Below the pieces are notes generated by a model that ran no database searches, was not told where the DNA came from, and saw only the letters and a program-made list of their open reading frames with translations. From positions 1 through 64,000 of the forward strand of contig CACXBB010000016.1 of assembly GCA_902765735.1 (NCBI GenBank): 64,000 nt of DNA, in the 5' to 3' direction. Of this stretch, positions 37,731 to 47,263 are shown one piece after another. Every line of letters begins with the position of its first letter. Within the stretch, counting starts at the first letter, position 1. The DNA is from an uncultured Eubacteriales bacterium (lineage in GTDB: Bacteria > Bacillota > Clostridia > Christensenellales > Aristaeellaceae). Both the position numbers and the translations under genes were made by a program.

Positions 37731-39614
37731 TCACGCCTTCCCCGTCAGCTTCCGCCAGCGCTCGCGGCGCTTTTTGCGGCGCTCCAGGCGCTCGCCCAGG
37801 TCCCGCGCGCCGACGCCGTAGACGAGGTAGAGTATCAGCCCCGACACCAGCATGATGAACACTGTGGAGGCGCACCGGCGCCCGGAGCCGTTCATGTTGT
37901 AGCCGTCGCGGCCCTCCTCGGCGGTCATGGACTGTATGACCATGGCGTAGGACTTGCCGTAGCTGGAGTGGAAGGTGGCGGACATGTCGTACTCGGTGAA
38001 CAGCGCGTTAAAGTTCAGCGCGAACACCGCCAGCACGCTGGGCAGCACGATGGGCAGCTTGACCCGCAGGAAGGTGACCAGCTGGCTGGCGCCGAGGTTG
38101 CGGGCGGCGTCCTCCAGCTCCTCGTCGATGGCGTAGAAGGCCGCCTTCACCATCCTCAGCGCGAACGGCAGCTTGACCACCGTGTAAGCCATCACGATCA
38201 GAAAGCGCACGTTCTCACGGTAGTACATGTTTTTGCCCAGCACGTACCACACCTCGTTGTTGAAGAAGATGCGGTAGGAGTAGCAGATCAGTATCGTGGG
38301 CAGCAGCCACGGGAAAAGCAGGCAGGCCTCCACCACCCGGGAGCGCTTCTTTTTCTTGTGCTTGAAGATGTAGTTCACGGCGATCACCACGATCACGCAG
38401 GCCATCGCCGCCGCCAGCGCCGACAGCACGAAGCTCAGCCGGATGCCGCCCACGGTGTCGGCGTTGGAGAACACGCCGGAGATGACGCCCTCGCGCACCT
38501 TCTGCTTGCCGCGGGAGGTGGTGTAGCTGTAATCCCGGGTGCCGAAGAAGTTGATCAGCGTCCAGTCGGAGAGGCTCAGGCTCTTGGCGCGGATCGCGGG
38601 CCAGTTCTGGAAGGCGAACAGCACGATCATCGCCACGGGGGTCATGTAGATCACGAACAGCACGTAGGCGTAGATGTGCGCCAGCACGTTGCTCACCGGG
38701 TTCTGGATCTTCTGCTTGACCAGCTTGGCCTTGGTCTTGCTGACGGACAGGTAGTGCCCCTTGCTCTCGTAGTGGTTGAGCGTGGTCAGCAGCACGATGG
38801 TGAACAGCGCCAGGATCACCGACAGCAGCGCCGCGCGGGCCTGGGGGAAGGCCTCGTCCGCCACGGAGGAGCCCGCCAGGCGCACGATCTCCGGGTTGAT
38901 GGAGTTGTAGCCCAGCAGCGTCGGCGCGGACATGGCGCACAGGCCGGTGATGAAGGTCATGACCGTCAGGCTGAACAGCGTGGGCAGCAGCGTGGGCATG
39001 ACCACCTTCATCAGCACCTTGAAGGGCTTCGCGCCCAGGTTGCGGGCGGCCTCAACGGTGTTGTAGTCGATGCCGCGGATGGCGTTTCTCAAAAACAGCG
39101 CGTGGTTGCTGGTGCAGGCGAAGGTCATGGTGAACAGCACCGCCCGGAACCCCGAGAACCACTGCTTGTTCATGGTCGGGAACAGCTTCACCAGCCACTG
39201 GGTCAGCATGCCGTTGGAGTCGTAGAGGAACTGGTAGCCGGTGACCAGCGCCACGCCGGAGTAGATCAGCGTGGTCATGTAGCCCAGCCGCAGTATCTTC
39301 GAGCCCTTGATGTCGAAGTATTCCGTCAAAAGCACGATGGAGATGCCCACCAGGTTGACGGTGATCACCAGGCAGACCGCCAGCTTCAGCGAGTTGAGCA
39401 CGTAGCCCGGCATGTTGCCCGCGAAGAAGAAGCGTATGACCGCCAGCGGGTCCATGCGGCCCGCGGCATCCCGGGTGGTGAATATGGAGGTCAGCGTGTT
39501 CAGACAGGGCAGCACCATGAAGCCCAGGAACAGGTAGAGAAACAGGACTGCGCCGAAGACCTTGTAGATCGCGGAGAGCTCAGGGCCGCCCTTGCGTTGC
39601 GCGGTGCGCTGCAT
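37731..39614 (-). CDS. ABC importer double permease (ferric iron / polyamine type)
   Basis: 627 aa, two permease domains fused in one chain, about 12 membrane segments. Each half has its own EAA loop: EAARNLGAKPFKVLMKVVMP at about residues 195-215, and DAARNLGASQLVTFLRVKLP at about 510-530. This FbpB/AfuB/ThiP-like layout is typical of iron(III), thiamine or phosphonate uptake. Last gene of a binding protein-ATPase-permease set, starting 16 nt after the ATPase stop. The C-terminus is highly basic (RRKKRRERWRKLTGKA). Substrate not determined. Confidence 0.9.
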   Translation of the reverse strand: MQRTAQRKGGPELSAIYKVFGAVLFLYLFLGFMVLPCLNTLTSIFTTRDAAGRMDPLAVIRFFFAGNMPGYVLNSLKLAVCLVITVNLVGISIVLLTEYFDIKGSKILRLGYMTTLIYSGVALVTGYQFLYDSNGMLTQWLVKLFPTMNKQWFSGFRAVLFTMTFACTSNHALFLRNAIRGIDYNTVEAARNLGAKPFKVLMKVVMPTLLPTLFSLTVMTFITGLCAMSAPTLLGYNSINPEIVRLAGSSVADEAFPQARAALLSVILALFTIVLLTTLNHYESKGHYLSVSKTKAKLVKQKIQNPVSNVLAHIYAYVLFVIYMTPVAMIVLFAFQNWPAIRAKSLSLSDWTLINFFGTRDYSYTTSRGKQKVREGVISGVFSNADTVGGIRLSFVLSALAAAMACVIVVIAVNYIFKHKKKKRSRVVEACLLFPWLLPTILICYSYRIFFNNEVWYVLGKNMYYRENVRFLIVMAYTVVKLPFALRMVKAAFYAIDEELEDAARNLGASQLVTFLRVKLPIVLPSVLAVFALNFNALFTEYDMSATFHSSYGKSYAMVIQSMTAEEGRDGYNMNGSGRRCASTVFIMLVSGLILYLVYGVGARDLGERLERRKKRRERWRKLTGKA

Positions 39615-39630
39615 TTCGACGCCCCCCTTC

Positions 39631-40623
39631 TCAGTAGGACATGACGTCCCGCGGGTGGATGCCCACGGTGACGCCGTCGCCGGGCTCGTAGATATTGATG
39701 CCGTCGTTCTTTTCGATCACCTTGACGGTCTGTCCGGCGGCGGTGATGTAATACTTGATGTACAGCCCGTAGTATTCGCGGCTGTCGATGACGCCCTGCG
39801 CCTGATACTCCCCGTTCTCCTTCGGGCGGTTCACCCGCACGCGCTCCAGCCGGATGAAGTGGTGCTTCACAGGGTCAAGTCCCAGACCCCGGACGATCTC
39901 CCCCTCCAGCGGGTTGATGTCGCCGATGAAGTTGGCCACGAACTCGGTGGCGGAGTGGTTGTAGACCTCGTTGGGGGTGCCGATCTGCTCGATGTAGCCC
40001 TTGTTGAACACGGCGATGCGGTCCGACAGGGTCAGCGCCTCCTCCTGGTCGTGGGTGACGTAGATGGTGGTGATGCCGAACTCCCGCTGCATGTTCTTGA
40101 GCTCGTTGCGAAGCTGCACCCTCAGCTTGGCGTCGAGGTTGGACAGGGGCTCGTCCATGCAGATGATGGCCGGCTCCATCACCAGCGCGCGGGCGATGGC
40201 CACACGCTGCTGCTGGCCGCCGGAGAGCTGGCTGACCGCCTTGGCCAGCTGCTCGTCGGAGAGGTCCACCTTGCGCGCGATGGCGTTGACCTTCTGCTCG
40301 ATCTCCTCCTTGTTAAGGCGCTTGATCTTTAAACCGAAGGCGATGTTGTCCCGGACGGTCATCGTGGGAAACAGCGCGTAGCTCTGGAACACGATGCCGA
40401 TGTTGCGCTTCTCGATGGGCACGTGGGTGATGTCCTGCCCCTGCATGCGCACCGTGCCGCTCGCGGGCTCGATGAAGCCGGTGATGGTCCTGAGCGTGGT
40501 GGTCTTGCCGCAGCCCGAGGGGCCCAGGAAGGTGAAGAACTCGCCCTCCTTCACGTGCACGTTGATGTTGTGCAGCGCCTCGAAGTCCCCGAATCTGACC
40601 ACGATATCCGTAAGCTGTATCAT
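39631..40623 (-). CDS. ABC importer ATPase (FbpC/PotA type)
   Basis: 330 aa nucleotide-binding subunit. Walker [11 protein letters not shown]-loop, signature [15 protein letters not shown], Walker [13 protein letters not shown] and the switch histidine in YVTHDQEEA are all intact. The C-terminal TOBE-like domain (from about residue 240) fits the ferric/spermidine/putrescine families. The open frame extends 22 codons further, into a hairpin element, but AAAGGAG lies 8 nt before this start. It would power the double permease. Confidence 0.93.
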   Translation of the reverse strand: MIQLTDIVVRFGDFEALHNINVHVKEGEFFTFLGPSGCGKTTTLRTITGFIEPASGTVRMQGQDITHVPIEKRNIGIVFQSYALFPTMTVRDNIAFGLKIKRLNKEEIEQKVNAIARKVDLSDEQLAKAVSQLSGGQQQRVAIARALVMEPAIICMDEPLSNLDAKLRVQLRNELKNMQREFGITTIYVTHDQEEALTLSDRIAVFNKGYIEQIGTPNEVYNHSATEFVANFIGDINPLEGEIVRGLGLDPVKHHFIRLERVRVNRPKENGEYQAQGVIDSREYYGLYIKYYITAAGQTVKVIEKNDGINIYEPGDGVTVGIHPRDVMSY

Positions 40624-40650
40624 GTGTGATGCTCCTTTGTCGATATACTC

Positions 40651-40791
40651 AAAAGCGGGCTGCCTCAAAACGACGACGATGCGATACAATCACCTTGTAG
40701 GGACGCCATTCATGGCGTCCGCGGGCGGCATGAATGCCGCCCCTACGGTGAATTGTCCGGCGTTGGTCCGTTTTTAAGACAGCCCGCTTTT
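40651..40791. repeat. GGGCTGYCTCAAAACG inverted element, copy 2, inside the ABC operon
   Basis: Imperfect 22-23 bp terminal inverted repeats AAAAGCGGGCTGCCTCAAAACG / CGTTTTTAAGACAGCCCGCTTTT. The GTAGGGACG and GTAGGGGCGG palindromes inside are those of copy 1 in reverse order. Situated between the binding-protein gene and the ATPase gene, it would form a large hairpin in the mRNA with a short U-run and may limit downstream expression. Confidence 0.87.
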
Positions 40792-40802
40792 GAATCCCTT
40801 GA

Positions 40803-42020
40803 TTACGCCTCGGGCGCGGCCTGGGTCAGGGTGCTCCAGTCCAGGTTGTCCCAATCGGGCTCGGCGACGGCGCTGGCGCTGTCGGGCCAGAAGAAGCCCA
40901 GGTTAGTCATGATGTTGGTCCACTCGGAGGAGTGGGCGCCCACGTACTCGGCGTAGGTCATGTCGGTGCCCTCGACGGTGTTCAGGCTGAAGTTCGGGAT
41001 GGCGTAGATCGCGGGAACCTCGTCGAACAGCTCGGCGGCGGCGTCGGTGTTGCAGGGATAGCTGTCAAACTCGTCGGACCATTCGATCTGGGTCTCGGCG
41101 GAGCCGAACCAGTCGGCGAACGCCTTGACGGCCTCGGTCTGTGCCTCGGTGCGGTTCGGGTTGTCGATCACGCCGATGTACTCGGCGATGTAGTAGGTGC
41201 CGTCGTCGATGTCCACCAGGTTCCAGTTTTCGGGCTCCAGCGTGCCGTGCAGCGGGTTGGGCTCCGCGCCGGCCTCCTCGGCGGCCTCGATGTTGCCGTA
41301 CAGGGAGGAGGAGTAGAACGTGGACACCTGCACGTCGCCGCGGATCAGCGGATCCAGGCCGTACTTGTCGTCCGGGAACACCTTGCCGTTGGCGCAGTAG
41401 GCCCACAGCGTCTTCCAGCCGTCCAGGGAGATGCCGCCCGCCGGGGACTCAGGATCGGTGAAGGCGTACAGCATGGCGTAGTTGGTGTTCTTGTTGGTGG
41501 TGCCGCCCACCTTGTTCTGGCGGTACCAGGTGTAGCCGCTGTCGACCAGGTCGGCCCAGTGCTGGAAGTGGATCTCCTCGCCGTTGGTACCCAGCTCGTC
41601 GTTGCGGTAGAGCATCAGTATGTTCTGGATGACCAGGCCATAGGCCTTGCCGTCAAACTTGTAGTCGCCCACCTTGTCGGCCCAGGAGGGCTCCCAGTCC
41701 ATCACGGACAGGTTCTCGTAGGCGCCCTTCACCAGCTGGGACCACACGACCTCGTTCAGGCCGAAGATCACGTCGGCGTCCTTGTTCTCGTTGGCAGTCT
41801 GCACGGCGGCGGTGTCGCCGGAGATGACGGAGTTGTCGTCCAGCATCACGTTAAAGCCGGCCTTCCTGGCCGCGTCGATCAGCCAGGTTACGCGCTCGGG
41901 CGAGTTGGAGTTGGAGTAGATCTTGATGGTGTAGTCGGAATAATCCTCGGCCACCGCGGTCACCGTCGCAAAGGACAGCACCATGGCCAGCGCGATCAGT
42001 ACGGATACCAGTTTTTTCAT
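40803..42020 (-). CDS. ABC importer substrate-binding protein (ferric iron / polyamine type)
   Basis: 405 aa. Signal peptide MKKLVSVLIALAMVLSFATV with a type I cleavage site at AVA-ED and no lipobox cysteine. The mature part (YTIKIYSNSNSPERV ... DADVIFGLNEVVWSQL) resembles AfuA/FbpA-like and 2-aminoethylphosphonate-binding proteins. AAGGAGG precedes the start by 8 nt. First gene of the importer operon under a clear promoter, separated from the ATPase gene by a hairpin element. Whether it binds iron cannot be told: a pair of adjacent tyrosines (DDGTYYIAEY) is suggestive of a ferric site but not proof. Confidence 0.88.
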   Translation of the reverse strand: MKKLVSVLIALAMVLSFATVTAVAEDYSDYTIKIYSNSNSPERVTWLIDAARKAGFNVMLDDNSVISGDTAAVQTANENKDADVIFGLNEVVWSQLVKGAYENLSVMDWEPSWADKVGDYKFDGKAYGLVIQNILMLYRNDELGTNGEEIHFQHWADLVDSGYTWYRQNKVGGTTNKNTNYAMLYAFTDPESPAGGISLDGWKTLWAYCANGKVFPDDKYGLDPLIRGDVQVSTFYSSSLYGNIEAAEEAGAEPNPLHGTLEPENWNLVDIDDGTYYIAEYIGVIDNPNRTEAQTEAVKAFADWFGSAETQIEWSDEFDSYPCNTDAAAELFDEVPAIYAIPNFSLNTVEGTDMTYAEYVGAHSSEWTNIMTNLGFFWPDSASAVAEPDWDNLDWSTLTQAAPEA

Positions 42021-42062
42021 TTCAGCGAAACCTCCTTGAATCATTGACTTTGACCGACAATG

Positions 42063-42091
42063 ATTATAGCATAAAATGAAGTCTGTGTAAA
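42063..42091 (-). promoter_or_regulatory. Promoter of the iron-type importer operon
   Basis: Minus strand: TTTACA (42091-42086), 17-nt spacer, TATAAT (42068-42063), about 42 nt before the start codon. Confidence 0.8.
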
Positions 42092-42129
42092 GTCATAACA
42101 GGATATTTCGCAAATGATCCGTTCGGATG

Positions 42130-42420
42130 TGTGTTTCAAACGGGCGATGAGGGGATCGCCCCTACAACAGCTTGGCATCCGTAGGGGCGATCCCCTGATC
42201 GCCCGCTGGGGTGAAACGCGGCGATATGTGGGGGCGGGCGCCACATCGGCGCCCCTACGGAGGTTCGCGGTAATCGCGGACGCCATGAATGGCGTCCCTA
42301 CGGCGAGGCTGCCCAAGCCTTCCCCTTCAGGGGAAGGTGGATTAATGCCGTCAGGCATTAAGACGAAAGAGGTCGTTCCCCGGACGCCATGAATGGCTTC
42401 CCTACGATGGGATTCGTACC
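42130..42420. repeat. Cluster of GTAGGGGCG and CTTCCCCT palindromes
   Basis: Tandem modules: GGCGAT-GAGGGG-ATCGCC, GTAGGGGCGATCCCCTGATCGCCC, GGGGGCGGGCGCCACATCGGCGCCCC, GGACGCCATGAATGGCGTCC (42277 and again, with one change, near 42382). One CTTCCCCTTCAGGGGAAGG module with variable stem AATGCC-GTCA-GGCATT (42315-42370). Together they fill the 476-bp gap upstream of the importer operon. A single GTAGGCAGTAGGG-type arm lies at 42427-42447. Confidence 0.8.
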
Positions 42421-42449
42421 GGCATAGCCCCTACTGCCTACTCCCTCCA

Positions 42450-42487
42450 AAAACCCCCGGCGCCTCGATGGCGAGGAGCCGGGGGTT
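42450..42487 (-). terminator. Terminator of the GH13 gene
   Basis: 11-bp stem AAACCCCCGGC/GCCGGGGGTTT with an inner CCTC/GAGG hairpin. On the minus strand the stem ends in TTTTT. It is 10 nt after the GH13 stop. Confidence 0.85.
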
Positions 42488-42496
42488 TGCATCGCT

Positions 42497-44407
42497 CTAA
42501 TCCCCAAGATTGACGTTTTTGATGCGCACGCGGCGGCGGGGGGCGGCGGGGGCGGGGTCCGGGAGGTCCAGCAGCACGGCGGACTCGCCGGGGATCTCAT
42601 AGCCGCGGCCCTGGAACTCCACCCAGCGGTGCTCGCCGGAGCGGTTTACCGCAAGCACCCGCACCTCGTCCTTGGCGGGCCGGTCGAAGGCGTCGCGCCC
42701 GTTGTTCACGCGGCGCTCGACCATCACCACGTCCGCGCCCACGGCGTGCAGCTTCATCGTGCCGGTGCGCATGGCCACGCTGCCCATGCGGCGGGTCATG
42801 ATCCCGCGGAAGGCCTCCCGCAGGTCAATGTCCTCCGCGCCCCAGGGGTAGGCGGCGCGGCAGTAGGGGTCGGCCATGCCGGTCATGCCGGCCTCGTCGC
42901 CGTAGTACAGGCAGGGGATGCCGGGCAGCATGTTGATCAGCGCCCAGCCCGCCAGCAGGCGGCGGCGGCCCCGCTCGTAGTCCTCGCTGGACAGCCGGAA
43001 GGGCTTGCGGTACTCCCGGTTGGGGGCCATATCGCCGATGTCGGCGAGCATGTTGATGGCCCGGGGGGTGTCGTGGCTGCCCAGCAGGTTCATCTGGGAA
43101 TAGAAGAAGGGCTTGGGCATGTTCTCCTGCTGGCTCTCCAGCTGCCGCACGAAGTCCATGGCCCCGATGCGGCAGCGCAAAAAGTCCAGTATCAACGCCC
43201 GCAGCGGGTAGTTCATGGCGCAGTCCAGCGTGTCGCCCAGGCAGTAGCAGCGCAGCTCGTCGTAGGCGACCTTCTTGGTGGGGTCCTCCCACACCTCGCC
43301 GATGAGCGCCGCGTCGGGCTTCTCCCGGCGGATGCGGGCGCGAATCTTGCGGATGAAGGCCATGGGCAGCTCGTCGGCCACGTCCAGCCGCCAGCCCGAC
43401 GCCCCCGCCCGCAGCCAGTGGGCCGTGACGCTGTCGTCGGAGTCGATGATGAAGTCCTGGTAGCCGGGGTTGTCCTCGTCCACGTTGGGCAGGGTCTTAA
43501 AGTCCCACCAGCACTCGTAGTCGTCGGGCCAGCGGCGGAAGCGGTACCAGTCGGCATAGGGGGACTTGGGGTCGTTGTAGGCCCCGCCCGCGCCGTAGTG
43601 GCCGTCCCGGTTGAAGTACACGCTGTCCGAGCCGGTGTGGGAGAACACGCCGTCCAGTATCACCCGGATGCCCCGCTGCATGGCCGCCTTGCACAGCGCA
43701 CTGAAGTCCGCCTCGGTGCCGAAGGCCGGGTCGATCACGCGGTAGTCGCCGGTGTTGTACTTGTGGTTGCTGCGGGCCTTGAAGATGGGGTTGAAGTAGA
43801 TCACCGTCACCCCGAGGGATTTGATGTAGTCCAGCTTCTCCATCACGCCCCGCAGGTTGCCGCCGAAGTAGTCGTTGTTGACGTTGTCACCGTATTTATC
43901 GTCGTTGATGCACAGCGCGGGGGTGTCGTCCCAGCGGATGTGATAGTAGGACGCCGGGGGCAGCTGGGTCACGTCCCAGGGTCCCCAGTGGAAGTAGCGG
44001 TCCACCAAGATTTGCAGCATCATGCCGTTGCGCAGCCATTCTGGGGTGTCGTAGGCCGGGTCGTACACGGTCACCTGGTAGCCGCCGGGCTCGTACGCGG
44101 ACACCATGCCCACGCCGCCCAGGCCGTCGCCGGCGTTGCCGAAGTACCAGGTGCCGCCGAAGTCGTCCTCCGCGACGAAGAAATACCACAGAAGCCCCGG
44201 CGAACACGGCGCGGACACCCGGCACTCGAACAGGTCGCCCTCCTGCCGGCGCATCTGCAGCCGGGACTCGGCGTTGTTCCACCAGAGCCTCAGCCAGACC
44301 TTTTTTATGCCGTGGGCGTGGACGCACAGCTTCAGCTTCGCGCCGCAGGTCACCGCGCCCTGGGGCTGGCGGTAGAAGGGATTGCGGGAATCGTGGTAGA
44401 TCGTCAT
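42497..44407 (-). CDS. GH13 alpha-amylase-family enzyme (amylopullulanase/neopullulanase-like)
   Basis: 636 aa without signal peptide, so cytoplasmic. An N-terminal beta domain (about residues 1-115, KVWLRLWWNNAESR) precedes the GH13 barrel. Conserved regions: I VIYFNPIF...SNHKYNTGDY, II GWRLDVADE (nucleophile D about 341), III ALIGEVWED (acid/base E about 372), IV NLLGSHDTPR (D about 445). It should cut alpha-1,4 and perhaps alpha-1,6 links of imported maltodextrins or glycogen. It follows glgP, with a hairpin between, so both act on alpha-glucan. Ribosome site AGGAGC. Confidence 0.92.
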   Translation of the reverse strand: MTIYHDSRNPFYRQPQGAVTCGAKLKLCVHAHGIKKVWLRLWWNNAESRLQMRRQEGDLFECRVSAPCSPGLLWYFFVAEDDFGGTWYFGNAGDGLGGVGMVSAYEPGGYQVTVYDPAYDTPEWLRNGMMLQILVDRYFHWGPWDVTQLPPASYYHIRWDDTPALCINDDKYGDNVNNDYFGGNLRGVMEKLDYIKSLGVTVIYFNPIFKARSNHKYNTGDYRVIDPAFGTEADFSALCKAAMQRGIRVILDGVFSHTGSDSVYFNRDGHYGAGGAYNDPKSPYADWYRFRRWPDDYECWWDFKTLPNVDEDNPGYQDFIIDSDDSVTAHWLRAGASGWRLDVADELPMAFIRKIRARIRREKPDAALIGEVWEDPTKKVAYDELRCYCLGDTLDCAMNYPLRALILDFLRCRIGAMDFVRQLESQQENMPKPFFYSQMNLLGSHDTPRAINMLADIGDMAPNREYRKPFRLSSEDYERGRRRLLAGWALINMLPGIPCLYYGDEAGMTGMADPYCRAAYPWGAEDIDLREAFRGIMTRRMGSVAMRTGTMKLHAVGADVVMVERRVNNGRDAFDRPAKDEVRVLAVNRSGEHRWVEFQGRGYEIPGESAVLLDLPDPAPAAPRRRVRIKNVNLGD

Positions 44408-44436
44408 GGGGATTGCTCCTGTATTCTGTCAATTGA

Positions 44437-44467
44437 CAACAGGGCGGCAGGTACTGCCGCCCTGTTG
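44437..44467 (-). terminator. Hairpin between glgP and the GH13 gene
   Basis: 14-bp stem CAACAGGGCGGCAG/CTGCCGCCCTGTTG with a 3-nt loop. On the minus strand it is followed by TCAATTGACAG, with no long U-run. It is probably a partial terminator or processing site between the two glucan genes. Confidence 0.7.
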
Positions 44468-44478
44468 GAGAGGTGTTG

Positions 44479-46926
44479 TTACAGCTGCAAAGGCTTCAGG
44501 TGCCAGATCTTGTCGTTGTACTCGGCGATGGTGCGATCCGAGGTGAACATGGCGGAGGAGGCGGTGTTCAGAACGGCCTTCCTGAGCCAGACGTCCCGGT
44601 TGTCGTAATCGTCGAGCAGCCGCTTGTGGGTGGCGATGTAATCCGGCAGGTCCTTGAGCACGAAGTACGGGTCGGCCATGCCGCCGCCCTCGCCGAACAG
44701 CAGCCCGTGGTAGATCTCCTGGAACATGCGGGGGTTTTCAGGGGACAGTGTGCCGTCGATGAGCTGCTCCATGATGCGGCGGATGCGGGGGTTGGTCTCG
44801 TACATCTCGTGCGCGCGATAGCTGGCGTAGCCGCGCTCCACCTCCTCGGCGGTGAGGCCGAAGATGTAGATGTTGTCCTTGCCCACGCAGTCGAAGATCT
44901 CGCAGTTCGCGCCGTCCATGGTGCCCAGGGTGACCGCGCCGTTCATCATGAACTTCATGTTGCCGGTGCCGCTGGCCTCCTTGCCGGCGGTGGAGATCTG
45001 CTCGGACACGTCGGTGGCGGGCATCAGCAGCTCGGCCTGGGACACGCAGTAGTTCTCCAGGAACACGATCTTGATGTGCTTGCTGGCCACGGGGTGCCGG
45101 GCCACCAGGTCGCCGATGGCGTTGATGAGCTTGATGGTCAGCTTGGCGCGCCAGTAGCCGGGGGCCGCCTTGGCGCCGAAGATGAAGGTCTGGGGATGCC
45201 AGGGCTTCTCCGGGGCGTCGACGATCTCATTGTAGATGGCCAGTATGCGCAGGGCGTTCATGAGCTGGCGCTTGTACTCGTGCAGGCGCTTGGCCTGGGC
45301 GTCGAAGATGCTGTCGGGGTTGACCTCGATGCCCTGGTGCCGGTAGAGCGCGTCGGCCATGCGCAGCTTGTTGTTGTACTTGACCTCGGCAAAACGCTGC
45401 CGGAAGGCGGGGTCGTCGGCGAAGGGCTTCAATTCGGCGATCAGGTCCATGTTCTTGCGCCACTTGTCGCCGATGGCCTCGTCGATCAGGCTCGACAGGT
45501 CCGGGTTGCACTGCATCAGCCAGCGGCGATGGGTGATGCCGTTGGTGATGGAGATGAACTTGGACGGGTCGATCATGTAGTAGTCGTGGAAGGTCTGCTT
45601 CTTGAGGATGTCGGTGTGGATGGCGGACACGCCGTTGACGGAGTGGGTGGCCGCCACGCACAGGTTGGCCATGTGCACCTGGCCGTAGCCCAGAATGGCC
45701 ATGTGGCCGATGCGATCCCACTGGCCGGGGAAGGCGTCCCACAGCTTGGCGCACAGCCGGCGGTTCATCTCCTGCAGGATCATGTAGATGCGGGGCAGCT
45801 GCTCCTGGAAAAGGCTCTCGGGCCACTTCTCCAGCGCCTCCACCAGAACCGTGTGGTTGGTGTAGGCGAAGGTGCGGTAGCAGATGGACTCCGCCTTTTC
45901 CCAACCGACGCCGTAATCGTCCATCAGGATGCGCATCAGCTCCGGGATGGCCACGGCGGGATGGGTGTCGTTGATGTGGATGGCCACCTTGTCGGGGAAG
46001 ATGGACCAGTTGTAGCCGTAGGTGTCGATGAACTCCTTCACCGCGTGCTGTGTGGACGCGCTGGAGAAGAAGTACTGCTGCTTGAGGCGCAGCTCCTTGC
46101 CCTGGTAGCTGTCGTCGTTGGGGTAGAGGATCTTGGAGATGACCTCCGCCAGCTCGCGCTCCTCCATGGCCTTGGCGTACTCGCCGCGGTTGAAGTGCAG
46201 CATGTCGATCTGCGTCACGGCCTTGGCGGACCAGGTGCGCAGGAAGTTGACCTTGGTGGAATCGTAGCCCACCACGGGGATGTCGTAGGGCACGGCCTGC
46301 ACGGTCTTGTAGTCCAGGTGGCGGAACATCATGCGCCCGCCCTCCTCGGTCATCTCCACGCGGCCGCCGAAGTGCACCTCCACGGTGTCCTCGGGGTGGG
46401 GGATCTCCCAGATGTTGCCCTGGGCCAGCCAGTTGTCCGGCACCTCCACCTGGTAGCCGTCCACCAGCTTCTGGCGGAACAGGCCGTACTCATAGCGGAT
46501 GGTGCAGCCCATGGCGGGCAGCTTCAGCGTGGTCAGGCTGTCCAGGAAGCACGCTGCCAGGCGGCCCAGACCGCCGTTGCCCAGGCCGGGCTCCGGCTCC
46601 TCCTCGAACACCACCGAGCGGTCGATGCCCAGCTCGTCCAGCGCCTGCATGTAGTTCTTCTCGTTGACCAGGTTCACCATGTTGTTGTGCAGCGCGCGGC
46701 CCACCAGGAACTCGGCGCTGAGATAATAGACCTTCTTGGCCTGCTGGTTTTTGCGCGCGTCGCGGGAGAAGCTCCTGCGCTGCATGATCTCGTCGCGCAC
46801 CACCAGCGCCACGGCCTGATAAAGCTGCTCCGGCGTCGCGTCCATGACCTCGCAGGCGAACTGCGTGCGAAGCTTGTTCTGAATGCTGTCCTTGATCTGC
46901 TCGACGGTCATTCTCTCAAATCCCAC
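44479..46926 (-). CDS. glgP: Glycogen/maltodextrin phosphorylase
   Basis: 815 aa. Releases glucose 1-phosphate from alpha-1,4-glucan with pyridoxal phosphate. The PLP site EASGTGNMKFMMNGA (lysine near residue 655) is intact, as are GNGGLGRLAACFLDSL, the HINDTHPAVA block and DAQAKRLHEYKRQ. The open frame runs 40 codons further upstream, but GGAGG 7 nt before the GTG at 46926 fixes the start (VGFERMTVEQ) and gives the usual family length. Own promoter. It pairs functionally with the downstream GH13 enzyme. Confidence 0.95.
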   Translation of the reverse strand: MGFERMTVEQIKDSIQNKLRTQFACEVMDATPEQLYQAVALVVRDEIMQRRSFSRDARKNQQAKKVYYLSAEFLVGRALHNNMVNLVNEKNYMQALDELGIDRSVVFEEEPEPGLGNGGLGRLAACFLDSLTTLKLPAMGCTIRYEYGLFRQKLVDGYQVEVPDNWLAQGNIWEIPHPEDTVEVHFGGRVEMTEEGGRMMFRHLDYKTVQAVPYDIPVVGYDSTKVNFLRTWSAKAVTQIDMLHFNRGEYAKAMEERELAEVISKILYPNDDSYQGKELRLKQQYFFSSASTQHAVKEFIDTYGYNWSIFPDKVAIHINDTHPAVAIPELMRILMDDYGVGWEKAESICYRTFAYTNHTVLVEALEKWPESLFQEQLPRIYMILQEMNRRLCAKLWDAFPGQWDRIGHMAILGYGQVHMANLCVAATHSVNGVSAIHTDILKKQTFHDYYMIDPSKFISITNGITHRRWLMQCNPDLSSLIDEAIGDKWRKNMDLIAELKPFADDPAFRQRFAEVKYNNKLRMADALYRHQGIEVNPDSIFDAQAKRLHEYKRQLMNALRILAIYNEIVDAPEKPWHPQTFIFGAKAAPGYWRAKLTIKLINAIGDLVARHPVASKHIKIVFLENYCVSQAELLMPATDVSEQISTAGKEASGTGNMKFMMNGAVTLGTMDGANCEIFDCVGKDNIYIFGLTAEEVERGYASYRAHEMYETNPRIRRIMEQLIDGTLSPENPRMFQEIYHGLLFGEGGGMADPYFVLKDLPDYIATHKRLLDDYDNRDVWLRKAVLNTASSAMFTSDRTIAEYNDKIWHLKPLQL

Positions 46927-47017
46927 AATAACACCTCCGGTAAATATAGGCAAATCTCCCCATGAACAGGCTTTTGCCCGCTTGAGAGATTCTCTTCCAT
47001 TCCATGAATCACGGAAT

Positions 47018-47046
47018 AATATAGCATATCGCAGGCCGTTTCGCAA
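47018..47046 (-). promoter_or_regulatory. glgP promoter
   Basis: Minus strand: TTGCGA (47046-47041), 17-nt spacer, TATATT (47023-47018), about 90 nt before the GTG start. The 337-bp divergent region otherwise shows only A+T-rich sequence. Confidence 0.7.
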
Positions 47047-47170
47047 CCAATGAAGCGTTGATTTTTCGCGTTGCTTACCAACTTTTAAAGGGGAGGGGGG
47101 ACGGGAAACGGAACTTATGTCAAATGTTTGACAGAAAAAGCTTAATTTAGTTTAAATTATTACAAAACAG

Positions 47171-47198
47171 TTGACAAATGACGAAATTGTAATACAAT
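47171..47198 (+). promoter_or_regulatory. Surface-protein promoter
   Basis: TTGACA (47171-47176), 16-nt spacer, TACAAT (47193-47198), about 65 nt before the start. Confidence 0.75.
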
Positions 47199-47263
47199 AT
47201 TAGTATCGGGTGCTTCCGGGCGGCGTTCGGGAGCCTTCAATACGACACACAGAGGAGCAAATC

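Noticed and set aside
44427..44443. TGTCAATTGACA palindrome before the GH13 gene as an operator
   Set aside because: Perfect 12-bp palindrome, but it partly overlaps the hairpin arm after glgP and no promoter elements surround it; evidence is too thin.
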